Assembly: GCA_020634975.1 (NCBI GenBank)
Contig: JACKAQ010000001.1
Coordinates: forward strand, 2,046,001 to 2,110,000
DNA from: JACKAQ01 sp020634975 [NCBI: Calditrichia bacterium]
GTDB lineage: Bacteria > Calditrichota > Calditrichia > RBG-13-44-9
Direction of reading: 5' to 3'
DNA length: 64,000 nucleotides
Shown: piece after piece, positions 32,671-44,024 of the stretch
Numbering within the stretch: position 1 is the first letter of the stretch
Layout of the letters: each line of letters opens with the position of its first letter
The notes under the pieces: generated by a model
Told to the model about the DNA's origin: nothing
What the model saw: the letters and a program-made list of their open reading frames with translations, nothing else
The model's database searches: none
Made by a program: the position numbers and the translations under genes

Positions 32671-35139
32671 TTATTCCTGAGTATCTTCGCCTTCGTCTGC
32701 GTCGTTTTCGTCATCTTCGCTTTTTACAACTCTGGCAACGTCGCTGATTTTTGCGCCGCTATCCAGCTTGATGAGGCGAACGCCCATTGTATCGCGGCCG
32801 GTGGAGTTAATGTTGCCGATCTGGATGCGCAGAATAATGGCGTTGTTGGTAATCAGCATCAGGTCGTCATCGTCGATAACTTCCTTAATTGCAACCAATT
32901 TACCGGTTTTTGTGCTCACTTTAAAGGTTTTAATTCCTTTTCCGGCGCGATGGGTTGTGCGGTATTCGCGAATATCGGTGCGTTTGCCAAATCCCAGTTC
33001 GGAAATGGACATTAGCGAGCCTTCCCGTTTAACGGCAACCATGCCGATCACGTAATCGCCTTTGCCTAAAGCAATGCCCCGAACACCGGCAGCCACACGT
33101 CCCATTTCCCGGACTTCGGTTTCGGTAAAGCGAATTGCCATACCGTTAGCTGTTGCCATAAATATATCGTTGGCACCGTCGGTAAGTTTCACTTCAATTA
33201 AATCATCGCCGTCGTTGATTTTGATGGCGTAAATGCCATCGCGACGCGGATTGCCGAAAGCGGAAAGATTGGTTTTCTTAACCATTCCCAACCGTGTTGC
33301 CATCGTCAGGAAAAACTGGTCGGAAAATTCTTTCACGTTCAGATACGCCACCACTTTTTCGTCTTTTTCTTTTTGGATCATATTGACGATGGCGCGCCCT
33401 TTTCCGGCTTTCCCGACTTGCGGCACTTCGTGCACTTTCAGCCAGTACACCTTGCCTTTATCTGTAAAGAACAGGATGTAATTGTGGGTGGAAGCGATGA
33501 ACAGGTGTTCCACAAAATCGGTGTCGGCGGTTTTTGCGCCGGTGCTGCCGCGGGTGTTGCGGTTTTGGCGGCGATATCCGCTGACCGGGAAGCGTTTGAT
33601 GTAGCCGTCACGCGTGATGGTGATAACCATATCTTCTTCCGCAATCATATCTTCAATCGAAAATTCCGTGAAATCTTTGATGATTTCGGTGCGTCGTTTA
33701 TCGCCGTAGGTGTTTTTCAGTTCTTCCAGCTCTTCTTTGATCAACTGGCGTTGCAATTGTTCGCTGGCTAAAATGGCTTTCAGGCGTTTGATGGTTTTGA
33801 GAATTTCGGTGTATTCATCTTCAATTTTTTTGCGTTCCAGACCGGTGAGGCGTTGCAGGCGCATATCCAAAATTGCTTGCGCCTGAATTTCGGAAAGCTT
33901 GAAGCCTTTCATCAAATTCTGTTTGGCTGTTTCCGGGTTGCGCGATTTTTTGATGGTTTCGATGATTGCATCAATATTATCCAGCGCAATTTTCAAACCT
34001 TCCAAAATGTGGGCGCGATGTTCCGCTTTGGCGAGCAAATATTTGGAGCGGCGCACAATAACCACCTGGCGGTGATCGATAAAGTGCTGCAACATTTCTT
34101 TTAACGCCATCACTTTTGGCTGACCGTCCACCAACGCCAGGTTGATGATACCAAAAGTGTTTTGCATTTGGGTGTATTTGTAAAGCTGGTTGATCACCAC
34201 TTCCGGCTGCGCATCGCGTTTCAGTTCGATCACCATTCGCATACCATCGCGATCGGATTCATCGTTGATGTCGGAAATGCCTTCGAGCTTTTTATCGCGA
34301 ACAAGATCGGCAATTTTTTCGATCAGCGATGCCTTGTTTACCTGATAGGGCAATTCGCTAACGATGATGCGATCTTTGTTGCCACGAGCGTGCTCGACAT
34401 TCACTTTTGCGCGAACAATTACTTTTCCGCGACCGGTTGTGTAAGCTTCCCGAATGCCTTCTGTGCCAAAAATAATGCCGCCGGTCGGAAAATCCGGTCC
34501 GACAATGTGCTGCATCAATTCCGGAACTGTCGATTCGGGGTTATCGATGAGCAACGTTAGCGCATTGGTCACTTCCACCAGGTTGTGCGGTGGAATATTG
34601 GTTGCCATCCCCACTGCAATCCCGGAAGATCCGTTGCAGAGCAGGTTCGGGAAAACAGTAGGCATGACGACCGGTTCTTGCAATGTTTCGTCAAAATTCG
34701 GGCGAAAATCGACGGTTTCTTTATCCAGATCGCGTAAAATTTCGCCGGCGATCCGGGACATGCGCACTTCTGTGTAACGCATTGCTGCTGCAGAGTCACC
34801 GTCGATGGAGCCAAAGTTACCCTGTCCATCCACCAGTGGATACCGCAGCGAAAAATCCTGCACCATACGAACCATTGTATCGTAAACTGCGGAGTCGCCG
34901 TGCGGGTGATATTTACCGAGTACTTCCCCGACGATACGGGCGCTTTTTTTATACGGGCGATTGTAAGACATGCCCAGTTCCGACATTCCAAACAGCACCC
35001 GGCGATGCACGGGTTTTAGTCCGTCACGCACATCGGGCAGCGCCCGTGCAACAATTACGGACATGGAATAGTCGAGATATGAATTTCGCATTTCCTCCTG
35101 AATATCCATCGGGACAATGCGTTGACGTTGAAGATCCAT
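32671..35139 (-). CDS. gyrA: DNA gyrase subunit A
   Basis: 822 residues. It cuts and rejoins DNA during negative supercoiling. The N-terminal breakage domain has the active-site Tyr in [10 protein letters not shown] near residue 122 and the quinolone-site stretch [18 protein letters not shown]. The C-terminal pinwheel contains a GyrA-box-like QNRNTRG near 530, which favours gyrase over topoisomerase IV. The tail is very acidic ([15 protein letters not shown]). The gene follows gyrB with a gap of 46 bp on the same strand and is most likely in the same operon. The fall-back start at the second Met is possible. Confidence 0.96.
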   Translation of the reverse strand: MDLQRQRIVPMDIQEEMRNSYLDYSMSVIVARALPDVRDGLKPVHRRVLFGMSELGMSYNRPYKKSARIVGEVLGKYHPHGDSAVYDTMVRMVQDFSLRYPLVDGQGNFGSIDGDSAAAMRYTEVRMSRIAGEILRDLDKETVDFRPNFDETLQEPVVMPTVFPNLLCNGSSGIAVGMATNIPPHNLVEVTNALTLLIDNPESTVPELMQHIVGPDFPTGGIIFGTEGIREAYTTGRGKVIVRAKVNVEHARGNKDRIIVSELPYQVNKASLIEKIADLVRDKKLEGISDINDESDRDGMRMVIELKRDAQPEVVINQLYKYTQMQNTFGIINLALVDGQPKVMALKEMLQHFIDHRQVVIVRRSKYLLAKAEHRAHILEGLKIALDNIDAIIETIKKSRNPETAKQNLMKGFKLSEIQAQAILDMRLQRLTGLERKKIEDEYTEILKTIKRLKAILASEQLQRQLIKEELEELKNTYGDKRRTEIIKDFTEFSIEDMIAEEDMVITITRDGYIKRFPVSGYRRQNRNTRGSTGAKTADTDFVEHLFIASTHNYILFFTDKGKVYWLKVHEVPQVGKAGKGRAIVNMIQKEKDEKVVAYLNVKEFSDQFFLTMATRLGMVKKTNLSAFGNPRRDGIYAIKINDGDDLIEVKLTDGANDIFMATANGMAIRFTETEVREMGRVAAGVRGIALGKGDYVIGMVAVKREGSLMSISELGFGKRTDIREYRTTHRAGKGIKTFKVSTKTGKLVAIKEVIDDDDLMLITNNAIILRIQIGNINSTGRDTMGVRLIKLDSGAKISDVARVVKSEDDENDADEGEDTQE

Positions 35140-35185
35140 AAGTATTTCCCTATTTGTTTACGTCGATTAAATTCAGGTTTTTCAA

Positions 35186-37440
<2,255 letters not shown>

Positions 37441-37470
37441 ATTTACCTTCGCAAAAGATAAAGGGTGAAG

Positions 37471-37530
37471 GATAAAGGATAAATAAAGCTAATAAGCTGT
37501 TGATATTCCTAAATTTATTTATCCTTTATC
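37471..37530. repeat. Inverted repeat of the GGATAAA family between recF and dciA
   Basis: Perfect 17-bp arms at 37471-37487 and 37514-37530 (GATAAAGGATAAATAAA and its complement), with more GGATAAA units on both sides (37446-37553). It fills the 113-bp gap between recF and dciA, inside what looks like one operon. A single-strand form could fold into a long hairpin. The same 7-mer is tandemly repeated at 49013-49054. Confidence 0.75.
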
Positions 37531-37553
37531 GCTTATCCTTTATCCTTAAAAAA

Positions 37554-38660
37554 TTAAGCCAGCGCCACGCTGCCGTTTTGCACATGATAATAATGTGTCG
37601 GCGTATCGAACCGCTGAATTTTATCAAAAAAATTACGGGAGGTGGTGGTGACAAATACCTGCCCGATGGTGCTGAGCTGTTCCAGCATTTGCCGGATGCG
37701 GTTGGCATCCAGCTCGCCGAAAATATCGTCGAACAATAAAATCGGCGCCTGATGTTGCTGCGCCTCCAAATGATGAAATTCCGCCAGTTTCAGCGAAATT
37801 ACCCAGGTTTTGTGCTCGCCCTGGCTGGCGTAGGTTTTCATCGCTTTGCCGTTCAGCAAAAACAGCAAATCGTCGCGATGCGGACCGACAATTGTGGTGC
37901 CCTGCTCGATTTCGCCGGCGCGTTTTTTGGCGAATAAATGGCGATAAACGGTTTCCAGATCCTGTCCGTTTTCAGCAGACACATTACACTGATAAACAAT
38001 TTTGCCGTTATGGTCTTTCTGGCTGAGCGCTTTGTAATATTGTTTTACCAGTTCGCTCAATTCCGTTGCGGCCTGCTGTCGTTTTTGGATTACAGCAACG
38101 CCGTGACTGATCAAATTTTCTTCCCACGATTTTAGCAATTCCACATCGCAGTTGGGTTGTTGGAGCAGCAGGTTGCGTTGCCGCAGCGAGCGGTTGTATT
38201 GCATCAAACTGTGCAGATACACCTTGCTGGATTGCGAGAGCAGCACATCCAGAAATCGCCGCCGCAGTTGCGGACCGCCCTGAGACAAATTGAGATCCGC
38301 CGGATGCAGCAGCACAACCGGCACATCGCCGATATATTCGGAAAATATCTGCATCTTTTGTCCATTGACGGTGAGGTGTTTGCCGGAATCCAGCGCGTAA
38401 GCAATGGTGGTGCGGGTGGTGTTGCCGTTGGCACCGGCAAACTCGCCCTGAACGCGACACATATCCGCTTTATTCGAGACCAAATGTTTATCGGTGCCGG
38501 CGCGAAAACTTTTGGTGAGCGCGAGGTAGTGGATCGCTTCCAGAATACTGGTTTTTCCCGCACCGTTTTCGCCGTAGATGACATTCACGCCATCGGCAAA
38601 CTCGATTTCTGCGTCTGTGTAATTTCTAAAATTCAATAGAGCTAAACGCTTTAATTGCAT
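37554..38660 (-). CDS. recF: DNA replication and repair protein RecF
   Basis: 368 residues. An SMC-like ATPase that loads RecA at gaps. Walker A GENGAGKTSILEAI is at residues about 31-44; the signature region SQGGPQLRRRFLDVLLSQ near 128 and Walker B ILLFDDIFGELD near 310 are present. Length and motif order are standard. It follows dnaN with 45 bp between them. Its stop codon lies within the run of GGATAAA-type repeats. Confidence 0.95.
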   Translation of the reverse strand: MQLKRLALLNFRNYTDAEIEFADGVNVIYGENGAGKTSILEAIHYLALTKSFRAGTDKHLVSNKADMCRVQGEFAGANGNTTRTTIAYALDSGKHLTVNGQKMQIFSEYIGDVPVVLLHPADLNLSQGGPQLRRRFLDVLLSQSSKVYLHSLMQYNRSLRQRNLLLQQPNCDVELLKSWEENLISHGVAVIQKRQQAATELSELVKQYYKALSQKDHNGKIVYQCNVSAENGQDLETVYRHLFAKKRAGEIEQGTTIVGPHRDDLLFLLNGKAMKTYASQGEHKTWVISLKLAEFHHLEAQQHQAPILLFDDIFGELDANRIRQMLEQLSTIGQVFVTTTSRNFFDKIQRFDTPTHYYHVQNGSVALA

Positions 38661-38705
38661 TCTGTAAAAACAAGGATGACGGACGCATCCGTTACGTTCC
38701 TTTTG

Positions 38706-39818
38706 TTAGTCCAACCGAATCGGCATGAGGAGCATGAGCTGCGTTTCATTTTCCGGGGAAGTGCCGGGTGCCAGCAACACCGCGTAATCGGGGCGGAGGA
38801 GCCGCAGCACAACTTCTTCTGCATCCACGTGGCGCAGCACATTTTGCAAATAGCGGCTGTTAAAGCCGATTGAAAAACTCTCGCCGGTAAATTCGCAGGG
38901 GATTTCTTCGGTAGCTTCGCCGCCGCAATCCATATCTTCCGCCTGCACCTGAATATGATCGGGATTAATGTTCAGCACCACTTTCGCGGTGATGGGATTG
39001 GAAAACAGCGACACCCGTTTTACCGATGCCAAAAAATCCGCTGCGTTAAGTGTCAATGAAAAATTGCTTTCGCTCGGGATAACCCGATTGTAATCCACAT
39101 AATTTTCTTCGATGAGCCGGGCATACAGCTGGGTATTTTCCATGTGAAAACGGGCATGGCGACCGCCAAGCGTGAGGGCGGTAAGCCCCTGACCTTCCAG
39201 ACTGCGCAGCACAAAATTGAGCGCGCGGGTGGAAATGATCGCGTTGATGGCATCTTCCGGCAGCGCCGTGTCTTCGTATGTGAGCATACCCAAGCGGTGA
39301 CCGTCCGTTGCCACGGTGCGGATCTGCTTATCGCCGATTTCGAAGAAAACGCCGGTGAGCGCCGGGCGCAGTTCGTCTGACGAGCAGGCGAAAATGGTTT
39401 TTTCCACCAATCGCTTCAGCACATCGTTGGGGAGCACAATTTCTTTAATCGCTTCCAGTTGCGGGCGTTTGGGAAATTCATCGGGATTTTCGCCGCCCAC
39501 TTTGTATTCGCCAAAACTGGAGCGCAATTTCAACCGGTTGTTGGCGCCGGATTCAAATGTTAGTTCCACATTGGGCAATTCCCGGACGATGTCGTGAATC
39601 AATCGTCCCGGAAGGGCGATACGACCTTCTTCTTCTATTTCCGCACGAACGTTGGATGCAATGGTAATTTCGAGATCCGTAGCGATCAATTGCAGTTGAC
39701 CGTCTTCTGCGATGAACAAAATATTTTGCGTAATCGCGATCGTCGAACGCTGGGGGATTACGTTGGCAACCTTTTGAATAGCCTCGTAAATTTCATCTCT
39801 TTGAATGCTGAATTTCAT
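38706..39818 (-). CDS. dnaN: DNA polymerase III sliding clamp, beta subunit
   Basis: 370 residues in three clamp domains: MKFSIQRDEIYEAIQKVANVIPQRSTI at the start, FEIGDKQIRTVATDGHRLG in the middle, and the C-terminal LLAPGTSPENETQLMLLMPIRLD, close to the canonical MPMRL ending. The start is ATG 39818 with GGAG about 11 bases upstream. It is the first gene of the replication block; dnaA, which normally precedes it, is missing. Confidence 0.96.
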   Translation of the reverse strand: MKFSIQRDEIYEAIQKVANVIPQRSTIAITQNILFIAEDGQLQLIATDLEITIASNVRAEIEEEGRIALPGRLIHDIVRELPNVELTFESGANNRLKLRSSFGEYKVGGENPDEFPKRPQLEAIKEIVLPNDVLKRLVEKTIFACSSDELRPALTGVFFEIGDKQIRTVATDGHRLGMLTYEDTALPEDAINAIISTRALNFVLRSLEGQGLTALTLGGRHARFHMENTQLYARLIEENYVDYNRVIPSESNFSLTLNAADFLASVKRVSLFSNPITAKVVLNINPDHIQVQAEDMDCGGEATEEIPCEFTGESFSIGFNSRYLQNVLRHVDAEEVVLRLLRPDYAVLLAPGTSPENETQLMLLMPIRLD

Positions 39819-40160
39819 GATCGTACTCCGCAGGATTTTTGCTTGTGAAAAACTTTCCAAAATACATAATTTTTGGTCTTTTTCCAAACAAAATATACGC
39901 AAACGATTGCAGAACGCCATCTAAAATAAGGAATTTATTTACCAATTTCAACAAGTTTTAGTGAATTTTTGTATAGTATTTGTGCGGTCGGTTGTCTGTT
40001 GGTGTATCGATCGCGAAAAACCTGGTTTTCGCCCGGAAAATATGAACAAAATATCACTGTCGCGAAAATCTGACCGGCATGTCCGGTGGGCAAATATTAT
40101 TTGTCATCCTGCGGCAAAATCGCTAAACTTTGGAATCACAAAATTAGCGGGGATGCACCG
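39819..40160. other. Promoter region between diverging dnaN and phosphatase genes
   Basis: 342 bases without a supported gene and without DnaA boxes. AT-rich near dnaN (39830-39960), then more mixed. It must hold the promoters of the dnaN operon and of the SpoIIE gene, but no clear site stands out. Confidence 0.5.
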
Positions 40161-41471
40161 ATGAGCAATGAATATTTGGCACCACAAGATGCCGGAAAAC
40201 TGCAGCAGGAAAACCTGCGATTGCGTCGCGCGGTAGATGAGTTGACCGTGCTGAATGAAATTGCTACCACCATAAACTCAACCATGAATCTGGACAGCAT
40301 CATTGGATTGATGGTCAAAAAATGTGTAAAACATTTAAATGTGGAACAGGCGGCTGTTTCGCTGCTGGATGCGGGAAATGACGAAAACTCCACCCCGCTG
40401 CAAACAATGGTCCGGCAGGCAGATACCTCCAACCCGGTGCTCCCTTACCGGCTGGATGCGCAATTGACCGGTTGGGTGCTCAAAAACAGCAAACCGCTGT
40501 TGGTGAACAATTTGGCAAATGATGAACGGTTTGGCCGGCTGGCATCGGCGGATGCGCAGCAGTTTCGCTCGCTGCTTTCTGTGCCGTTGATGTCTCGCGG
40601 GGAAATTCGCGGAGTGATTTCGGTGTTCAACAAAAAATCCGGCGATTTTACCGCGGAAGACCAACGGTTGCTGTCGATTATCGCGGCGCAATCGACGCAG
40701 GTGATCGACAACGCACGACTGCTGGAAGAACAGCAGGCGCTCATTCGCGTTCGCGAAGAAATGCGGCTGGCGCGAGACATCCAGATCAAGCTGTTGCCGC
40801 AATCCGCGCCGGCGTTTCCCGGTTTCGATATCGCCGGAAAAGCCATTCCCGCAAAAGAAGTCGGCGGCGATTGTTTCGATTTTATCCCGCTGGATAACGA
40901 CCGGCTGCTGTTCTCGATTGGCGACATCACCGGAAAAGGTTTGCCCGCAGCCATGCTGATGGCAAATACCCAGGCGACCATTCGCAGCCTGGCGCTGGGA
41001 TTTCCCGAACCGGCGGAGTGCATCCGGCTGGCAAACCGGTTGGTGCACGCCAGCACCGATTCCGGCAAATTTGTGACGATGTTTTTGGGCGTGCTCGACA
41101 AACGTCAAAAAACGCTTACCTACTGCAACGCCGGTCATGATGCGCCATTTTTGCAACGCGCGGACGGCACGGTTGTGCAATTGCAAACCGGCGGTATTGT
41201 GTTGGGATTTTTAGGAAATTTCGTGTTTCAGCAGGAGGCGATTGAGCTGACCTTTGGCGATAAACTGGTGATTACCACCGACGGCATTACCGAGGCGATG
41301 AACGCCAAAGAGGAGGAATTCGGCGAGGATCAACTGGTGGATTTGCTGGCAAAAAATTACGCACTGGGCTCGCAGCAAACTATCGAAACCGTTTTTTCTG
41401 CCGTGAACACACACGCCAACGGCACGCCGCAGTCGGATGATATGACCATGATTGTGATCCGGATGATGTAG
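40161..41471 (+). CDS. GAF domain PP2C/SpoIIE-type serine phosphatase (RsbU-like)
   Basis: 436 residues from ATG 40161 with GGGGA upstream. A short coiled coil (about 10-35) leads into a GAF domain (about 40-190), then a SpoIIE/RsbU phosphatase domain with metal-binding acids in KEVGGDCFDF, SIGDITGKGLPAAMLM, TDGITEAMN and SDDMTMIVIRMM. Such enzymes dephosphorylate anti-sigma-factor antagonists or similar partners when the sensor part gets a signal. No matching kinase or antagonist gene is near, so its circuit is unknown. It converges on the next gene across a repeat. Confidence 0.9.
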   Translation: MSNEYLAPQDAGKLQQENLRLRRAVDELTVLNEIATTINSTMNLDSIIGLMVKKCVKHLNVEQAAVSLLDAGNDENSTPLQTMVRQADTSNPVLPYRLDAQLTGWVLKNSKPLLVNNLANDERFGRLASADAQQFRSLLSVPLMSRGEIRGVISVFNKKSGDFTAEDQRLLSIIAAQSTQVIDNARLLEEQQALIRVREEMRLARDIQIKLLPQSAPAFPGFDIAGKAIPAKEVGGDCFDFIPLDNDRLLFSIGDITGKGLPAAMLMANTQATIRSLALGFPEPAECIRLANRLVHASTDSGKFVTMFLGVLDKRQKTLTYCNAGHDAPFLQRADGTVVQLQTGGIVLGFLGNFVFQQEAIELTFGDKLVITTDGITEAMNAKEEEFGEDQLVDLLAKNYALGSQQTIETVFSAVNTHANGTPQSDDMTMIVIRMM

Positions 41472-41472
41472 T

Positions 41473-41556
41473 TTTCCCGGCAGTTGAGCATTGCCGTATT
41501 TCCCGGTGGTTGAGCATTGCTGTATTTCCCGGTGGTTGAGCGGAGTCGAAACCACC
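41473..41556. repeat. Tandem 26-bp repeat ending in a hairpin
   Basis: Two units of 26 bp (41473-41498 and 41499-41524) that start TTTCCCGG and hold GGTTGAGCATTGC, then a third unit that turns into GGTTGAGCGGAGTCG and closes a stem GGTGGTT/AACCACC (41531-41537 and 41550-41556). It fills the 92-bp gap between two converging genes, so it may also act as terminator. Confidence 0.75.
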
Positions 41557-41563
41557 CGAAATG

Positions 41564-42385
41564 TCACTCCAACACCGTCACTGTCAGCGAGCTGTGATCG
41601 GAAATATGATCGATAAAATCCTTCCGTTCGTTGCCGGAAAGCTGGTTCCACCCGCGCACCGATACGAACTGCGGATTATTCGCCACATCTTTGCCAATCT
41701 CTGCAAACGCAATACTCGTCGATGCCACCACGTGATCCAGATTGGATTGCAGCCGCAAATTATTGAACGTTTCCGGCTCGTTTTTGGGCAACACCGTCAT
41801 TCCGGTTTTGCTGCCGACGCTGTCCAGCGTAACAATTTCATCGATTGCCGAAACGCGTTGATCCGATTTCCGGCGCGTCGGAAAATTCAATCCCATCGTG
41901 TTCAAATCGCCGAGAACGATGAACGGCGCATTCTCTGATTTTCCAACTCGATTGAGCGTTTTTTTCAGCCGCCAGATTTTATCAAACATCTCCTGCCGGT
42001 TCCCGAAATCCGCTGCTTCTGTGCCGCTATCTGTGTGTAAAAACAGGATGTTATACAGCTTTCCCAAATATTTTACTGTCAGCAATGCGCCGGGGCGCAG
42101 AAACGGATTGTACACCTTAAATTCGCGTTTTTGGGTGAAAATGACCGTTTCGAATTTATCCTTCCGATAACCGACCAGAATCTCTTTGTTTTGGCTGCCC
42201 TGCGTCAAATGGAAATTGTAGCCGGGGAAATAATTGTCCACCAAATCGATAATGTCCATATTTTCCACTTCGAACAACCCGATCACGTCCGGCTCGTCCG
42301 TTTTGATGTGATCCACCACGCGCGGCAACCGTTCGCTGCTGCCTTTAAACGCTTCCACATTCCACGACAATATTTTAAAGCTCAT
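41564..42385 (-). CDS. Endonuclease/exonuclease/phosphatase-family protein
   Basis: About 273 residues. The fold's active-site parts are in order: LSWNVEAF near the start, IGLFEVEN with the metal-binding Glu, VLGDLNTMGLNF with Asp and Asn, NLDHVVAS and the final ISDHSSLTVTV with Asp-His. No signal peptide, so probably cytoplasmic; DNA, nucleotide or phosphoester substrates are all possible. The ATG at 42385 with AAGGAA upstream is preferred over the TTG six codons earlier. Confidence 0.82.
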   Translation of the reverse strand: MSFKILSWNVEAFKGSSERLPRVVDHIKTDEPDVIGLFEVENMDIIDLVDNYFPGYNFHLTQGSQNKEILVGYRKDKFETVIFTQKREFKVYNPFLRPGALLTVKYLGKLYNILFLHTDSGTEAADFGNRQEMFDKIWRLKKTLNRVGKSENAPFIVLGDLNTMGLNFPTRRKSDQRVSAIDEIVTLDSVGSKTGMTVLPKNEPETFNNLRLQSNLDHVVASTSIAFAEIGKDVANNPQFVSVRGWNQLSGNERKDFIDHISDHSSLTVTVLE

Positions 42386-42729
42386 GTGCTTTTTCCTTTT
42401 CAATGCTCAATTTGAGGCACTACCGAAATATGTGCATAAAAAATGGTCATTTCTGCAAACGCAAAAATCTCGAAGTAACTGATTTTAAAAAAAATATCCT
42501 TTGTAAACTATTGATTTTTATCGGTTTTTGTGCGCGGTACCCGCATTCCCCCCACAAAGATGTAGTGGTAAAATCACACGAAAGTTGGCAAATTCTGGTG
42601 TAATTGAAAGCGTGAATTTGTGTAACTGTTTCATCAAAATAATGCGCACGAATGCTGATCTCATTTTCCCGCAATACTTCCCGCCGCGCAAATCATCAGA
42701 AAATATCCGATAAATTAAAGGAGTTAGTT
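42386..42729. other. Non-coding gap
   Basis: 344 bases between diverging genes. AT-rich around 42475-42535. No RNA gene, hairpin or supported frame was seen other than the ribosome-binding site AAAGGAG just before 42730. Confidence 0.5.
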
Positions 42730-43989
42730 ATGACATTTGTCAAATTGTATCGCCGTTGGCGAATGAAAATTTATTTTGTGCTCGGCACCATCTGGATGCT
42801 CAGCGGTTGCGATCCGTTTTCCTGCAAATCTGCACCCACCCAGCCGGGACCTGGTTCCGGGTCTGATGCGTTTGCTGTAAACCACATTGCCCAATGGGAC
42901 GGCTCGAAGTGGAAAAGCCTCGGGAACGGCGTCAGTTCGGTTGAAAACGGTTTTGCCAGCGTAAACGCGCTGGATTATGACAACGGACGATTGTATGTCG
43001 GCGGCACATTCGATTTCGCAGATGCGAAAGAGTTCAACAGCATCGCATTTTGGGATGGTGAACAGTGGCGCGGATTCGGCGCGGCAGCCGCACCGGGTGT
43101 TACCAAAGATATTTTTTTAACACCGGGCGATGTTTACGGGATGGATGCAGATGGCAGCGGCGTATATGTCGGCGGCGTTTTTAATACGGTGCACAATCCC
43201 GTTGGAAATGGGCTGGATTACGAACCGCTTTACGCAGAAAATATTGCCTATTTTAGCCTGGCGACATCGCTATGGGATACGCTCGGAAACGGCACAAACG
43301 GCACGGTTCGGGCAATTCGCATCGACAATAATTCAGTATATGTTGGTGGCGAATTCACCGCAACGGACGAAGTCGCCGGTACCCGCGGGATCGCCAGATG
43401 GAACAGTTTCAGCCGTGTGTGGGAAAGCCTCGGTGGTGGCGTGAACGGCGAGGGCAGCGTGCGCGATATTCTGGTTGACGGCGGGATGGTGTACATCGGC
43501 GGGGATTTTTCCAATGTTGGCAGCAATCCGGCGGCATACAATATCGCCATGTGGAATGGCGAAACATGGGTTTCGCTGGGCAATGGCCCGAGAGGGGTAG
43601 TCAACAAAATTGCCAAAATCGGTACTGAAATTTACGTTGCCGGACAGTTTTTTCTGGAAGAAGGATTTTATCTGTTTGCCAAATGGAATGGGGAAAGCTG
43701 GCTTTATTTGGGTGAATCTTATCCGCACGGCGGCGGATTTTACCAAAATATCGGGCACACGGTGCGGAGCTACAACAGCATGATTGCTACCGGCGGGCAC
43801 TTCCCGGTGATTGGTGAAGTGGCGCTGAACAATGTTGCGGTGGTGAATAACAATGTGTTTCAGGAATTGAGTGGCGGGGCTTACAATGAAATGCAGGAAG
43901 AATTTCCCGCGTTTGTGTACGCGCTGGCAGCGAGCGGCGGCAATTTGTTTGTCGGCGGAAATTTTACGGTTGTCGGGAAAGCAGAGTGA
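42730..43989 (+). CDS. Beta-propeller lipoprotein (WDG repeat)
   Basis: 419 residues. The signal peptide ends in LSGC (lipobox), followed by a linker. About seven repeats follow of the type I-A-x-W-D-G-x-x-W-x-x-L-G-x-G ... L-Y-V-G-G-x-F, for example HIAQWDGSKWKSLGNGV, LYVGGTF, IAMWNGETWVSLGNG and LFVGGNF. This resembles the repeat set seen in many surface proteins of FCB bacteria. The function is unknown; it is probably binding at the cell surface. AAAGGAG lies before the ATG. Confidence 0.82.
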   Translation: MTFVKLYRRWRMKIYFVLGTIWMLSGCDPFSCKSAPTQPGPGSGSDAFAVNHIAQWDGSKWKSLGNGVSSVENGFASVNALDYDNGRLYVGGTFDFADAKEFNSIAFWDGEQWRGFGAAAAPGVTKDIFLTPGDVYGMDADGSGVYVGGVFNTVHNPVGNGLDYEPLYAENIAYFSLATSLWDTLGNGTNGTVRAIRIDNNSVYVGGEFTATDEVAGTRGIARWNSFSRVWESLGGGVNGEGSVRDILVDGGMVYIGGDFSNVGSNPAAYNIAMWNGETWVSLGNGPRGVVNKIAKIGTEIYVAGQFFLEEGFYLFAKWNGESWLYLGESYPHGGGFYQNIGHTVRSYNSMIATGGHFPVIGEVALNNVAVVNNNVFQELSGGAYNEMQEEFPAFVYALAASGGNLFVGGNFTVVGKAE

Positions 43990-44004
43990 CGTTTTTTGAA
44001 TGAG

Positions 44005-44024
44005 CACCGGGTTTAAGCCCGGTG
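44005..44024. terminator. Bidirectional hairpin at the converging ends of two genes
   Basis: CACCGGG (44005-44011) and CCCGGTG (44018-44024) with a 6-base loop. The minus-strand gene's stop codon (44013-44015) lies inside the loop. T content after the stem is modest. Confidence 0.5.

Noticed and set aside
41473-41556. The tandem repeat as a minimal CRISPR.
   Set aside because: Units abut without spacers and the third changes into a hairpin.
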